Both the position numbers and the translations under genes were made by a program. Below, one piece after another: positions 33,611 through 42,004 of a DNA stretch of 50,381 nt (its first letter is position 1; each line of letters starts with the position of its first letter). Source of the DNA: Rhizobium leguminosarum bv. viciae USDA 2370. Lineage in GTDB: Bacteria; Pseudomonadota; Alphaproteobacteria; Rhizobiales; Rhizobiaceae. Location of the stretch: positions 1 through 50,381 of the forward strand of contig NZ_MRDL01000045.1 in assembly GCF_002008365.1 (NCBI RefSeq), read 5' to 3'. The notes beneath the pieces were generated by a model. The model searched no databases. It saw only the letters and a program-made list of their open reading frames with translations, and was not told the DNA's origin.

Positions 33611-35056
33611 ATGAATATTTCCCTCCTCATAAATGGCGCCGACCGCGCAGCCTCCGGCGGCCGGACCTTTGATCGCATCGATCCCTTCACCGAGAAGCTC
33701 GCAAGCCGCGCCGCAGCGGCAAGCCTGGACGATGTTGCCGCGGCCGTTAATGCCGCCTCCGCTGCCTTTGGCGCCTGGTCGAAGACCGGCCCCGGCCAGC
33801 GCCGCGCCATCCTGATGAAGGCTGCCGACATCATGGATTCCAAAGTGGGCGAGTTTACCCAGTTGATGATCGAGGAGACGGGCGCTACCGCGCCCTGGGC
33901 CGGTTTCAATGTCATGCTCGCCGCCAACATCCTGCGCGAGGCCGGCGCCATGACGACGCAAATCACCGGCGAAATCATCCCTTCCGACAAACCCGGCACG
34001 CTCGCCATGGGCGTTCGCCAGGCCGTCGGCGTCTGCCTGGCAATTGCCCCCTGGAACGCGCCCGTCATCCTCGCCACCCGCGCCATCGCCATGCCGATCG
34101 CCTGCGGCAACACCGTCGTCCTCAAGGCATCCGAACAATGCCCCGGCACGCACCGGCTGATTGCCACAGTGCTGACCGAAGCAGGCCTGCCGGCCGGCGT
34201 CATCAACGTTCTCACCAACGCGCCGGAAGATGCGCCCGAGATCGTCACCGCGCTGATTGCCCATCCGGCCGTCAGGCGCGTGAACTTCACCGGGTCGACC
34301 AAGGTCGGCAAGATCATCGCCGAGACCTGCGGCAAACATCTCACGCCCGCCCTTCTTGAACTGGGCGGCAAGGCGCCGCTTGTTATCCTCGACGACGCCG
34401 ATATCGACGGTGCCGTCAATGCCGCCATTTTCGGCGCCTTCATGCATCAGGGCCAGATCTGCATGTCGACGGAGCGGATCATCGTCGACGAGACCATCGC
34501 CGATCAGTTCGTCGCCAAACTGGCCGCCCGCGCCAGCCAGCTCCCGGCCGGCGATCCGCGTGGCCACGTCGTTCTCGGTTCGCTGATCAGCCTCGACGCC
34601 GCGAAAAAAATGGAAGAGCTGATCGCCGATGCGACGGCCAAGGGTGCAAAGCTCGTGGCCGGCGGCAAGCGCTCGGGCACCGTGGTCGAGGCGACGCTGC
34701 TCGATCATGTCACGCCCGAGATGCGCGTCTATGCGGAAGAATCCTTCGGCCCGGTCAAGCCGATCATTCGTGTTGCCGGCGAGGAAGAAGCCATCCGCAT
34801 CGCCAACGACACCGAATACGGCCTGTCCTCCGCCGTCTTCAGCCGGAATGTCCAGCGGGCAATGACGGTTGCAGCGCGGATCGAATCCGGCATCTGCCAC
34901 ATTAACGGCCCGACCGTGCACGACGAGGCGCAAATGCCCTTCGGCGGCGTCAAGGGCAGCGGCTACGGCCGCTTCGGCGGCAAAGCGGCAATCGCCGAAT
35001 TCACCGACCTGCGCTGGATCACGGTTGAGGACTCCGCCCAGCATTATCCCTTCTGA
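33611..35056 (+). CDS. vdh: Vanillin/salicylaldehyde-type NAD-dependent aldehyde dehydrogenase (copy 2)
   Basis: A 481-residue aldehyde dehydrogenase closely similar to the one that starts the operon (shared stretches such as ILREAGAMTTQITGEIIPS against ILREAAAMTTQISGELIPS). It has LAIAPWNAPVILATRAIAMP, ELGGKAPLVILDDADI, the catalytic Cys in HQGQICMSTERI, and a C-terminal QHYPF. It begins MNISLLINGAD behind a GGAGATCTCC leader. With hydroxycinnamoyl-CoA hydratase-lyase elsewhere in the window making vanillin, this is a good candidate for vanillin to vanillate. The two copies may differ in substrate. Confidence 0.85.
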   Translation: MNISLLINGADRAASGGRTFDRIDPFTEKLASRAAAASLDDVAAAVNAASAAFGAWSKTGPGQRRAILMKAADIMDSKVGEFTQLMIEETGATAPWAGFNVMLAANILREAGAMTTQITGEIIPSDKPGTLAMGVRQAVGVCLAIAPWNAPVILATRAIAMPIACGNTVVLKASEQCPGTHRLIATVLTEAGLPAGVINVLTNAPEDAPEIVTALIAHPAVRRVNFTGSTKVGKIIAETCGKHLTPALLELGGKAPLVILDDADIDGAVNAAIFGAFMHQGQICMSTERIIVDETIADQFVAKLAARASQLPAGDPRGHVVLGSLISLDAAKKMEELIADATAKGAKLVAGGKRSGTVVEATLLDHVTPEMRVYAEESFGPVKPIIRVAGEEEAIRIANDTEYGLSSAVFSRNVQRAMTVAARIESGICHINGPTVHDEAQMPFGGVKGSGYGRFGGKAAIAEFTDLRWITVEDSAQHYPF

Positions 35057-35103
35057 GCGGCGGGCAAATTCCGCTACGGATGGCAATCAGCTCCCGAGGC
35101 ATC

Positions 35104-35138
35104 ATCGCGCCACGCCGGCTTCACGTTTGTGGCGCGAT
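35104..35138 (+). terminator. Hairpin downstream of the aromatic uptake operon
   Basis: ATCGCGCCAC (35104-35113) pairs perfectly with GTGGCGCGAT (35129-35138) across a 15-base loop, 48 bp after the last stop. No T-run follows. Its position suggests transcript termination or 3'-end protection. Confidence 0.55.
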
Positions 35139-35433
35139 CAGACTTAGACCGGCGACATGCGCCGATGCCCCGCGTCGACCTTTCAGATCGAGAAACCGTC
35201 CAGGGCGTCAGCAAGCTTCAGCCAAAGATCATGGGGAGGCGAGGGAATTGGCCGCGAATCTTCGTCAGAGATCCGAACTCCGAAGGCACTCCCCTTCGAT
35301 CGCTATCCACAAAGTGTTATCAGACACACTGTCGAGACCGATGATCTGTGTCTTGCCGTCCAGCTTTCCGCTCGTGAGCAGTCTCACACGAGAACCTTCG
35401 AGCACATAGAGGCCGTGCAAGGTTCCTAAATGA

Positions 35434-35565
35434 GTCCTCCCTTGGAAGCTGCTGGAGGAGCTGAAACGCCAGATCGGACAAGCGGACACGACGCTTCTCT
35501 ACGCTGCGAAAGACGTGGACCACAATCACGCTATCGTGCTTCAGCGCTTCATCGGCAAAGACTGA
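35434..35565 (+). pseudogene. 3' fragment of a DUF488-family gene
   Basis: Reading from a TGA at 35431 to the TGA at 35563-35565 gives a peptide with LLEELKRQIGQADTTLLYAA then KDVDHNHAIVLQRF. This is the characteristic C-terminus of DUF488 proteins (LLYAA-D-HN-A-VL). No start codon or upstream two-thirds of the family is present in frame, so this is a decayed remnant. The rest of 35057-35716 holds nothing else I can name; a minus-strand open frame at 35265-35489 has no recognisable domain. Confidence 0.6.
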
Positions 35566-35716
35566 CGCGTCGGTGACCGACGTCGATGACACACGCCCTT
35601 TCCGTGTCCGAAATTTCCGGGAACCTTTTCGACGAACCTGCATCCAATGTTCGCTTCCGAAGGCGCACCACCGTTGCCGCCGGAAGGCATCGGTCACGAC
35701 ACAAGGGAGACAGATC

Positions 35717-36238
35717 ATGTTGAAGCGAATTCTCGGCGCCACTCTGATGGCAGCCTCACTCGGCACGGCTTCGATCGCCGCCGATGCCAAGCCGACCGAT
35801 CCTCAGATCGCCCACATCGCCTACACAGCGGGACAGATCGATGTCACCGCGGCAGAACAGGCGTTGAAGAAGAGCAAGAATGCCGAAGTCATTGCATTCG
35901 CCAAAACCATGGAGCGCGACCACAAGGCCGTCAACGATCAGGCGCTCGCTCTCGTCAAGATGCTGAAGGTGACACCCGAAGACAACCCCGTCAGCCAGTC
36001 CTTGTCGACACAAGCAGCTAAGGAACTGACGACGCTGGAGGCGCTCGACGGCGCGGCGTTCGACAAGGCCTATGTCGAAAACGAAGTCGCCTATCACAAG
36101 TCGGTCAACGACGCGCTTGCCAACATCTTGATCCCGTCGGCTGGGAATAAAGAGCTCAAGTCGCTGCTGGAAACGGGCCTGACCCTGTTCAAGGAGCACC
36201 AGATGCATGCCGAGCATCTGGCTTCGAAGACCAAATAG
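35717..36238 (+). CDS. DUF4142 secreted protein
   Basis: A 173-residue protein. The first ~21 residues are a signal peptide (MLKRILGATLMAASLGTASI...A). The mature part is a helical DUF4142 (ferritin-like bundle) domain with EVIAFAKTMERDHKAVNDQA and the C-terminal LFKEHQMHAEHL. Function of the family is unknown; members are often linked to envelope or oxidative stress. The ATG at 35717 has AAGGGAGA upstream. It is followed two bases later by a cupredoxin gene. Confidence 0.85.
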   Translation: MLKRILGATLMAASLGTASIAADAKPTDPQIAHIAYTAGQIDVTAAEQALKKSKNAEVIAFAKTMERDHKAVNDQALALVKMLKVTPEDNPVSQSLSTQAAKELTTLEALDGAAFDKAYVENEVAYHKSVNDALANILIPSAGNKELKSLLETGLTLFKEHQMHAEHLASKTK

Positions 36239-36240
36239 AC

Positions 36241-36573
36241 ATGGCAATGGGCTTGCTGATGAAATCCCTACGGCTCCCGCTGCTCTTTGCACTACTTTGG
36301 GCAGGCAACGGGGTTGCCTCGGCGGCGGACTATCAGATCACCATCACCGGCATGAAATTCAGCTCGCCGCCTCCCGAGCTGCATGTGGGCGATGTGATCG
36401 TCTGGAGAAACGATGATATATTCCGGCACACGGCAACCGCTCGCGACAAGAGCTTCGATATCGACCTGCCGCCGACATCGGAAGCCCGCATGACGGTCGC
36501 CCAAGCGGGAGCGATTGATTTTTATTGTCGTTTTCATCCCGCTATGACGGGCAAGCTGGACGTCCGGCCATAG
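36241..36573 (+). CDS. Small periplasmic cupredoxin
   Basis: A 110-residue protein with a signal peptide (about residues 1-29, ending ASAAD). The mature domain is a short blue-copper fold with ligands His63, Cys96, His99 and Met102 (RHTATA ... FYCRFHPAMTG). It resembles plastocyanin/amicyanin-like proteins and may carry electrons or bind copper in the periplasm. Its gene starts two bases after the DUF4142 stop and precedes an ECF sigma factor, so the three probably form one stress-related unit. Confidence 0.85.
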   Translation: MAMGLLMKSLRLPLLFALLWAGNGVASAADYQITITGMKFSSPPPELHVGDVIVWRNDDIFRHTATARDKSFDIDLPPTSEARMTVAQAGAIDFYCRFHPAMTGKLDVRP

Positions 36574-36618
36574 GCCGGGCTCCAATCGAAAGATGCGCGA
36601 GCGGGCGGAGAATTCCCC

Positions 36619-37332
36619 ATGATAGCCATTCCGATTCCGGCCGAGCGACACCGGCAGCAGATGTCGATACTGTCCGACGCCGATCTCGTGCCCTTGGCAA
36701 AAGCAGGCGACGAGCCCGCCATCCGCACCATAGTTCAGCGTCACAATCAGCGCCTGTTCCGGACGGCGCGCGCCGTCATCCGTAACGATGCGGAGGCGGA
36801 AGATGTCGTCCAGGCCGCTTACATCAAGGCATTCACTAATCTGGCGACGTTCCGGGGCGAGGCGCAACTTTCGACATGGCTGACCCGCATTACGCTCAAC
36901 GAGGCGCTGGGTCGCGTGCGGGCCCGAAAGAACACCACCGGGCTCGAGGAAATCGATATGCAGACGATGGCGCCAGGTGGCGAAGTGTTACAGTTTCCCT
37001 CCTCCCTGTCAGCAACCAATCCGGAAACCGAGCTCGCCAGGAGCCAGGCGCGGCATCTCCTCGAGAATGCGGTCGACGAACTCCCGGATGATTTTCGCGC
37101 CGTGTTCGTGCTCCGGGATGTCGAGGGCATGAGCACAGACGAGGCCGCGTCTTACCTCGGCATAAGACCCGAAACCGCCAAGACCCGGCTGCACCGGGCG
37201 CGCAAGATGATGCGCCATTCGATCGAAAAGCAGCTCTCCGGCGCATTCTCGGCCCTGTTCCCGTTCGATGGCGCCCGTTGCGCTTTCATGGCCGACCGCG
37301 TCATCGCTGCCCTTCGTCACAAGACGTTATGA
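36619..37332 (+). CDS. ECF-type RNA polymerase sigma factor
   Basis: A 237-residue sigma-70-family protein. Region 2 is clear (VQRHNQRLFRTARAVIRNDAEAEDVVQAAYIKAF). The linker is long, and region 4 follows (LPDDFRAVFVLRDVEGMSTDEAASYLGIRPETAKTRLHRAR). The C-terminal tail of ~35 residues after region 4 is longer than in minimal ECF factors. No anti-sigma gene is adjacent. It follows the DUF4142-cupredoxin pair by 45 bp. The ATG has GGCGGAGAAT upstream. Confidence 0.9.
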   Translation: MIAIPIPAERHRQQMSILSDADLVPLAKAGDEPAIRTIVQRHNQRLFRTARAVIRNDAEAEDVVQAAYIKAFTNLATFRGEAQLSTWLTRITLNEALGRVRARKNTTGLEEIDMQTMAPGGEVLQFPSSLSATNPETELARSQARHLLENAVDELPDDFRAVFVLRDVEGMSTDEAASYLGIRPETAKTRLHRARKMMRHSIEKQLSGAFSALFPFDGARCAFMADRVIAALRHKTL

Positions 37333-37391
37333 TGTCTCGCAATATCAGCGGGCAGCTTGCCACGCACGCCTGCCATGGTAGTCGCGGGGCG

Positions 37392-38075
37392 CTAAAACAT
37401 GCGGAGGTTAATCGTGGTATCGAGCGCGTAACCCGCGCCATAGACAGTGCGAATCCTCAGATTGCGGAGTCCTGCAAACGCTTTTCGCAGCCGGCCAATG
37501 TGCACGTCAACGGTCCGGCTTTCTACAGCGTGCGGAACTGGCCAAACGGCCTCGATGAGTTGCTTGCGGGTACTGATCTGCCCTTGCCTTTCGATTAGGA
37601 ATTTAAGGATTCTCATTTCAATAGGCGCAAGCGCTACAATCTTGCCTGAAACCACGACTGCGTGCGGCCCGAAGACAATCTCGGCGGCGGAAGCGCAATT
37701 TGGCAGAGTCGAAACCGCCGGCCGAGGGCTTATGTCGTGCAGAAAGGCGAGAAGCTTTGCAGGCGACAGAGGACGCGTGATGCCTTCGTCGAGGCCCGCC
37801 TTGATCAATTGCAGGTGCTGCGTGCGCATATCCTCGCCGATGAGTGCACCCACGGAAAGCCCCGAGCCCTTCAAGAGCGCACACAGGGGCGCAACGTCAC
37901 TCGGCCAACCTGCACAATCCAGTACGACGGCGGAAAGCTCTATTGATGTGCAGGCGTCCACCACATCGTCGTCACTTGCAGCAAGACGAGCCTCAAAGCC
38001 TTCACTACGCAGAATATGCGCGAGGAGCAGATAAAGCTCGGCGTCCTGTGAGCAGACCAGAATGACCGGGGTCAT
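37392..38075 (-). CDS. PhoB-like winged-helix regulator with degenerate receiver domain (paralog 1)
   Basis: A 227-residue protein. Residues 1-115 have a receiver-like fold: the usual phosphorylation Asp is kept (VVLDC, Asp53), but the acidic pair is reduced (SQD) and the normally invariant Lys-Pro is Arg101-Pro102 (GITRPLSP). The C-terminal OmpR/PhoB domain is intact, with ESRTVDVHIGRLRKAF. No kinase gene is near. A second regulator with the same changes is encoded at 48365-49048, at the other end of the unexplained gene set. The ATG (complement 38073-38075) is preferred over one 12 codons upstream because MTPVILV fits receiver N-termini. Confidence 0.85.
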   Translation of the reverse strand: MTPVILVCSQDAELYLLLAHILRSEGFEARLAASDDDVVDACTSIELSAVVLDCAGWPSDVAPLCALLKGSGLSVGALIGEDMRTQHLQLIKAGLDEGITRPLSPAKLLAFLHDISPRPAVSTLPNCASAAEIVFGPHAVVVSGKIVALAPIEMRILKFLIERQGQISTRKQLIEAVWPVPHAVESRTVDVHIGRLRKAFAGLRNLRIRTVYGAGYALDTTINLRMF

Positions 38076-38114
38076 GTCTATCGCCTCTTCTGTCGGTTGA
38101 CGATGCGGCAAGCC

Positions 38115-38891
38115 CTAACTCGTTGCGAACTCGCCGCCATTGACATCTATGATGGCTCCGTTGACGAACTGTGCATCCTCCGATGCCAGAAACGCGATCA
38201 CCGCGGCGACGTCGTCCGGTGCACCGAGCCGCCCCGCCGGAATACGGGCGAGCGCGTCGATGTTGGTCTTGCTTTGCGGGGAGCCTGTGAGTGGCGTCAG
38301 GATGCGACCTGGCGCCACGACATTCGATGTTATGCCGTAGGAGCCATATTGAGAGACCAGCACGCGGGATAATCCTGAAAGTGCGGCTTTGGACGTCGCG
38401 TAGCTCGCGCCGGCGATCCGCGGTATCGTCCGGCCGGCAAGAGATCCAACGAATATGACCCGTCCAAAACCGCTTTCCTTCATGGCGGGCAGAGCGGCTC
38501 GGCAGCACAACATCGTCCCTGTCAGGTTGACGGCGAGCACGTCGTTCCACTCTTCAAGGGTAAGGTCGGCGACGTGAAGAGGGCCGTCAGGACTTTTCGG
38601 CGAAATCCCCGCGTTGCAAACGAGGATCCCAGGTGCGCCTAGGACACGGGTGACTTCGCCGAAAAAGGAATTGATCGCCGCCGGTTCGCGGAGATCGACC
38701 TTTCTCGTAAGCGAGCGCTCTGGCCCGAAAGCCTCGGCAAGCGCAGAGCCCGCGGCCATGACGCTTGCTTCACCATGGCTGAAGACCGCAACCCGATGAC
38801 CGGCCCTGAGAAGTCGAAACGCAGTGGCAAGACCGATCCCAGTCGTGCCACCGCTGATGACCGCAACATGCGAACTGCCACCAGGGCTCAT
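38115..38891 (-). CDS. Short-chain dehydrogenase/reductase
   Basis: A 258-residue SDR with cofactor motif GGTTGIG, NAG in LVCNAGISPKSP, active-site Ser in VGSLAGRTIPR, and Tyr/Lys in YATSKAALSG. The C-terminus GAIIDVNGG is typical. It is a FabG/3-oxoacyl reductase-like member, which does not fix the substrate. Its ATG overlaps the stop of the ThDP enzyme gene (ATGA), so it is translationally coupled to the aminotransferase-ThDP pair and likely reduces or oxidises a product of that pathway. Confidence 0.88.
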   Translation of the reverse strand: MSPGGSSHVAVISGGTTGIGLATAFRLLRAGHRVAVFSHGEASVMAAGSALAEAFGPERSLTRKVDLREPAAINSFFGEVTRVLGAPGILVCNAGISPKSPDGPLHVADLTLEEWNDVLAVNLTGTMLCCRAALPAMKESGFGRVIFVGSLAGRTIPRIAGASYATSKAALSGLSRVLVSQYGSYGITSNVVAPGRILTPLTGSPQSKTNIDALARIPAGRLGAPDDVAAVIAFLASEDAQFVNGAIIDVNGGEFATS

Positions 38892-40603
38892 GCCGCTTGA
38901 TCCATTCCAGTAAACAGCGAAAGGGGCGGATGGGCGGCGGCCTCTGTTATTACCTCAATCAGCAAGGGCCCGTCTCCAGAGAGACCGCGCTCAAGGTATT
39001 GAGAAAGGTTGGCGGGATCCGAGATGCGTACTGCTGGGCAGCCGCAAGCTTCCGCAATTCGCCGATGATCGACGTCCGCGAAACTGCAGGCAGTCGTGAA
39101 GCTGCCGAACTTGACAGTTTCCGCATCACGTTGGAAGCCAAGGATACCGTTGTTCAACACGATGATGAGTACCGGAAGCTTGCTCCGCACCATGGTCTCC
39201 AACTCCGCCCAGCTATGCGCGAAACCGCCGTCCCCGACGATGACAACGACCGGCTTGTCGGGCTTTGCCACTTTCGCGCCGAGCGCAAGTGGCAGGCCCC
39301 ACCCAAGTCCGGCAAGGCCCCGCGGCGATAGGAAGCGCATGCCGGCCGAAAGGGCTCGGAGCTGGCCCGCGACCCACATCGAGGAATAGCTCGCATCGGC
39401 AACAACGGTCGTCTCTGCCGTCAATACTTGTTGCAGGTCGGACATGACTCGCTCGGGACGGATCGGACTGTTCTCCGAACGGGCAATAGATCGTCGCTCC
39501 ATGTCAAACGCGCGCCAGAAACCCGCAATCCGAGCCGTCAACTTGTCGCGCTGCGATGCGCGGTAAGAGAGATCGCGTCGGGCAAGCGCGCGGCGAAGCG
39601 CGCTGATAGTTTCGGCCGCATCGCCTGCTAATCTGACCGCTTCGTAGGTACGTCCGATTTCGGTGGGATCGACATCGATGTGGATGACTGACGCGGACCG
39701 GGGAATTTGGCGCCAACTGTCAGTGCCATTCTGATTGGTTCGCGTCCCCACCAGAATGACGAGATCGGCTTCTTCGACGAGGGCAAGCGCGTGCTGTCCA
39801 AGCGATCTCGGCCCGACGAGAGCACCGAGAACGCCAGCTGACAGCGGGTGGTATTCGTCGACCGCGCCTTTTCCCATATTGGTCGTCAGGACGGCAAGCG
39901 AGGCTTCGTCCTGTAGCGCCGAAAGCTCGCCGGCGGCATGGCTTGCATGGACGCCTCCTCCGGCGATGACGATGGGCGCCTGGGCTGCGGCGATCATCGA
40001 GGCTGCGTGCTCGATGTCGCTATCGCGTGGACGCAACCGATCGAGTGGCCAGTGGCCAAGCACAGCCTCACGACGAAACAGCGAAGGGGAGATCTGCTCA
40101 CGCAAGAGGTCGGCGGGGAGCAGGAGAGCTGCCGGTCCCGGCCGGCCCGAGGCGGCTGCCGTGAAAGCAGCATCGACATAGTCGTCGATCCGCTCAGCAA
40201 CGAGCACCTTGCGCACCCACTTCGTGCATGATTGGAACAGGGTGAGATGATCGAGTTCCTGGAATGCATTGCGATCAGCCTGATCTCGTTCCACATCCTG
40301 AACGAGAGCAACGACCGGAACGCTAGCCTTCAGCGCTTCGGCCAGCGGCGGAACGAGAAGCGTTGCCGCAGGTCCGTTCTGCGCTGCTACAACGCCGACC
40401 TTGCCTGACAGCCGCGCATACCCGTCGGCCATGGTCCCGCCCATGTTTTCCTGACGGTAGGCGATTTGACGTATGCCGATTGCTTCGGCCGCAAGGATAA
40501 CCGCCGAAGGCAGACTCTGAGCAAAGATATGGGTGACGTCGTGCCTCTTCAGGGAAAGAGCGATCCGCTCGGCGACGGTTAGATGATCAGTTGCCATGGT
40601 CAC
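38888..40603 (-). CDS. Thiamine diphosphate-dependent enzyme (acetolactate synthase-like)
   Basis: A 571-residue ThDP enzyme. The N-terminal domain has the cofactor-activating Glu52 in YRQENMGGTMADGYAR. The central domain is DHS-like, and the C-terminal ThDP motif runs from GDGGFAHSWAELETMVR to VLNNGILGF. It belongs to the broad acetolactate synthase/benzoylformate decarboxylase/sulfoacetaldehyde acetyltransferase group, so it should decarboxylate or ligate a 2-oxo acid, but the substrate cannot be read off. It begins with GTG overlapping the aminotransferase stop (GTGA); an ATG two codons later is equally possible. Xsc in taurine breakdown was considered, but no Pta gene is present. Confidence 0.87.
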   Translation of the reverse strand: MTMATDHLTVAERIALSLKRHDVTHIFAQSLPSAVILAAEAIGIRQIAYRQENMGGTMADGYARLSGKVGVVAAQNGPAATLLVPPLAEALKASVPVVALVQDVERDQADRNAFQELDHLTLFQSCTKWVRKVLVAERIDDYVDAAFTAAASGRPGPAALLLPADLLREQISPSLFRREAVLGHWPLDRLRPRDSDIEHAASMIAAAQAPIVIAGGGVHASHAAGELSALQDEASLAVLTTNMGKGAVDEYHPLSAGVLGALVGPRSLGQHALALVEEADLVILVGTRTNQNGTDSWRQIPRSASVIHIDVDPTEIGRTYEAVRLAGDAAETISALRRALARRDLSYRASQRDKLTARIAGFWRAFDMERRSIARSENSPIRPERVMSDLQQVLTAETTVVADASYSSMWVAGQLRALSAGMRFLSPRGLAGLGWGLPLALGAKVAKPDKPVVVIVGDGGFAHSWAELETMVRSKLPVLIIVLNNGILGFQRDAETVKFGSFTTACSFADVDHRRIAEACGCPAVRISDPANLSQYLERGLSGDGPLLIEVITEAAAHPPLSLFTGMDQAA

Positions 40604-41961
40604 ATGCCTGCTTCGGTTGAAGTTGCTTCGAGGATTGAAAGGAAGTCTGCGAAGGCTGAGACGACCGCATCACCGTCCGCAGTTGTCATTGCCGTCGAAA
40701 GGCACGCCGCAGCGCCATTGGGAAGCAGGATGCCGCAACTGAGGAAATGCCTGGAGAGCCGCCCCATCAACTCGGCCTCTTCCGGGGCGAGATACGCCTC
40801 GCGGAAGTCCGTTGGCTGCTTTCCTTTCGGATGGATACGAAACAAGGATGCCGCCCCCGTCACGCTGAAGGCTGCCCCGTGGCGCGCGATTTCCTTTCGA
40901 AGTCCAGCCCGGATTCTATCGCCAAGGCTCTCGAGTGCAGCGAAAGCGCCATCCGTCATCGCCTCCATGGCAACCCGGCCCGCAACCATCGATACGGGAT
41001 TTGCCGAAAACGTGCCGCCTTGCGGCAGCAGCGGCTTGCCGCTGTCGCTTGCGAACACCCGCATCACGTCCTTGCGCCCGCCGATCGCCCCGACGGGAAA
41101 ACCTCCGCCGATGATTTTGCCGGCGGCGACCAAATCGGGGTGGAGACCATAGCGGGCCGACGCCCCAACATATGACTGCCGCAGATTAAGGACCTCATCG
41201 GCCACGATGAGAATCCCGTATTGCTTCGCGATCGCCTCGACAGCGGCAAAAAAGCTTGGCTCAGGCGCTATCAGCCCGGCGCGGCTTGGCATCGGGTCGA
41301 TCAAGATACAAGCCAGTGAAGGGGCAGCCGAAGCAATTCGGCGCTCTAGATCCGCGATGTCATTGAAGCGGATAACCGTTACCTCGTCCCTTACCGAACG
41401 GGGCATTCCGCGATAGGCCGGTACGGCCTGAGACACCGAGGGATCGTTCCATATAGCCGGCGACACCGCCTGCCCCGTTTCCGCCCAGTCGTAAGCGCCG
41501 TGATAGGCGCCTTCAATCCGTGCGATGCCGGGCCGGCAAGTGAAGGCGCGAGCGGCCTTGATCGCAAACATCACAGCCTCGGTCCCGCTGCTGACAAAGC
41601 GAATATGTTCGATAGCCGGAATGCGCTCGATCAACAGCTCGGCCAGCGTGATTTCGTGCTCGGTCGGGTTAGAGAAACATGTGCCGCGATGAAGAAGATC
41701 TGCAACCGCGTCGGCAACTGGAAGAAAACCATGGCCGTGAATCAGCGTCGTGAAATTATTGTTTAGGTCGAGTAGGCGATTGCCGTCGACGTCGATGAGA
41801 TAGGCCCCCTCCCCGCGCGAAATGTAGAGCGGGCTGGGCTCATGATCGACGGTGACGCGCGTGATCCCGGTTGGAAACACGCGGCGACCCTTTTTGAAGA
41901 AATGTTCGGACCTCGACCGGGGAAATCCCCGGCCGTCGCGCAAGATACAAGGGTGAAACAT
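40600..41961 (-). CDS. Class III PLP aminotransferase (glutamate-1-semialdehyde aminomutase-like)
   Basis: A 453-residue fold-type I PLP enzyme. SSGTEA (124-129) binds the phosphate, ADEVLNLR (from 254) holds the pyridine-nitrogen Asp, and Lys282 in AAGKIIGGGFPVGAIGG forms the Schiff base. The GGxFPVGA pattern and overall length are closest to HemL-like aminomutase-type proteins. It heads a three-gene overlapping operon (aminotransferase, ThDP enzyme, SDR). Two GntR-type sites lie in the 104 bp upstream. It may remove or shift an amino group so that the ThDP enzyme can act on the carbonyl product. The N-terminal ~18 residues could be too long. Confidence 0.86.
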   Translation of the reverse strand: MFHPCILRDGRGFPRSRSEHFFKKGRRVFPTGITRVTVDHEPSPLYISRGEGAYLIDVDGNRLLDLNNNFTTLIHGHGFLPVADAVADLLHRGTCFSNPTEHEITLAELLIERIPAIEHIRFVSSGTEAVMFAIKAARAFTCRPGIARIEGAYHGAYDWAETGQAVSPAIWNDPSVSQAVPAYRGMPRSVRDEVTVIRFNDIADLERRIASAAPSLACILIDPMPSRAGLIAPEPSFFAAVEAIAKQYGILIVADEVLNLRQSYVGASARYGLHPDLVAAGKIIGGGFPVGAIGGRKDVMRVFASDSGKPLLPQGGTFSANPVSMVAGRVAMEAMTDGAFAALESLGDRIRAGLRKEIARHGAAFSVTGAASLFRIHPKGKQPTDFREAYLAPEEAELMGRLSRHFLSCGILLPNGAAACLSTAMTTADGDAVVSAFADFLSILEATSTEAGM

Positions 41962-42004
41962 TCGATCTTCTCCGGCAAATGGGTCACGGCGCGACCCTTC
42001 ATAA

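Noticed and set aside
33584..35086. 500-codon open frame on the minus strand
   Set aside because: Antisense to the second vanillin-type aldehyde dehydrogenase, which is a certain gene. No domain is visible and the composition is that of a mirror frame.
38888..41961. Taurine or sulfoacetaldehyde degradation (Tpa-Xsc)
   Set aside because: The aminotransferase is HemL-like rather than Tpa-like, no phosphotransacetylase or sulfite exporter is present, and the ThDP enzyme shows no Xsc-specific feature I can read.
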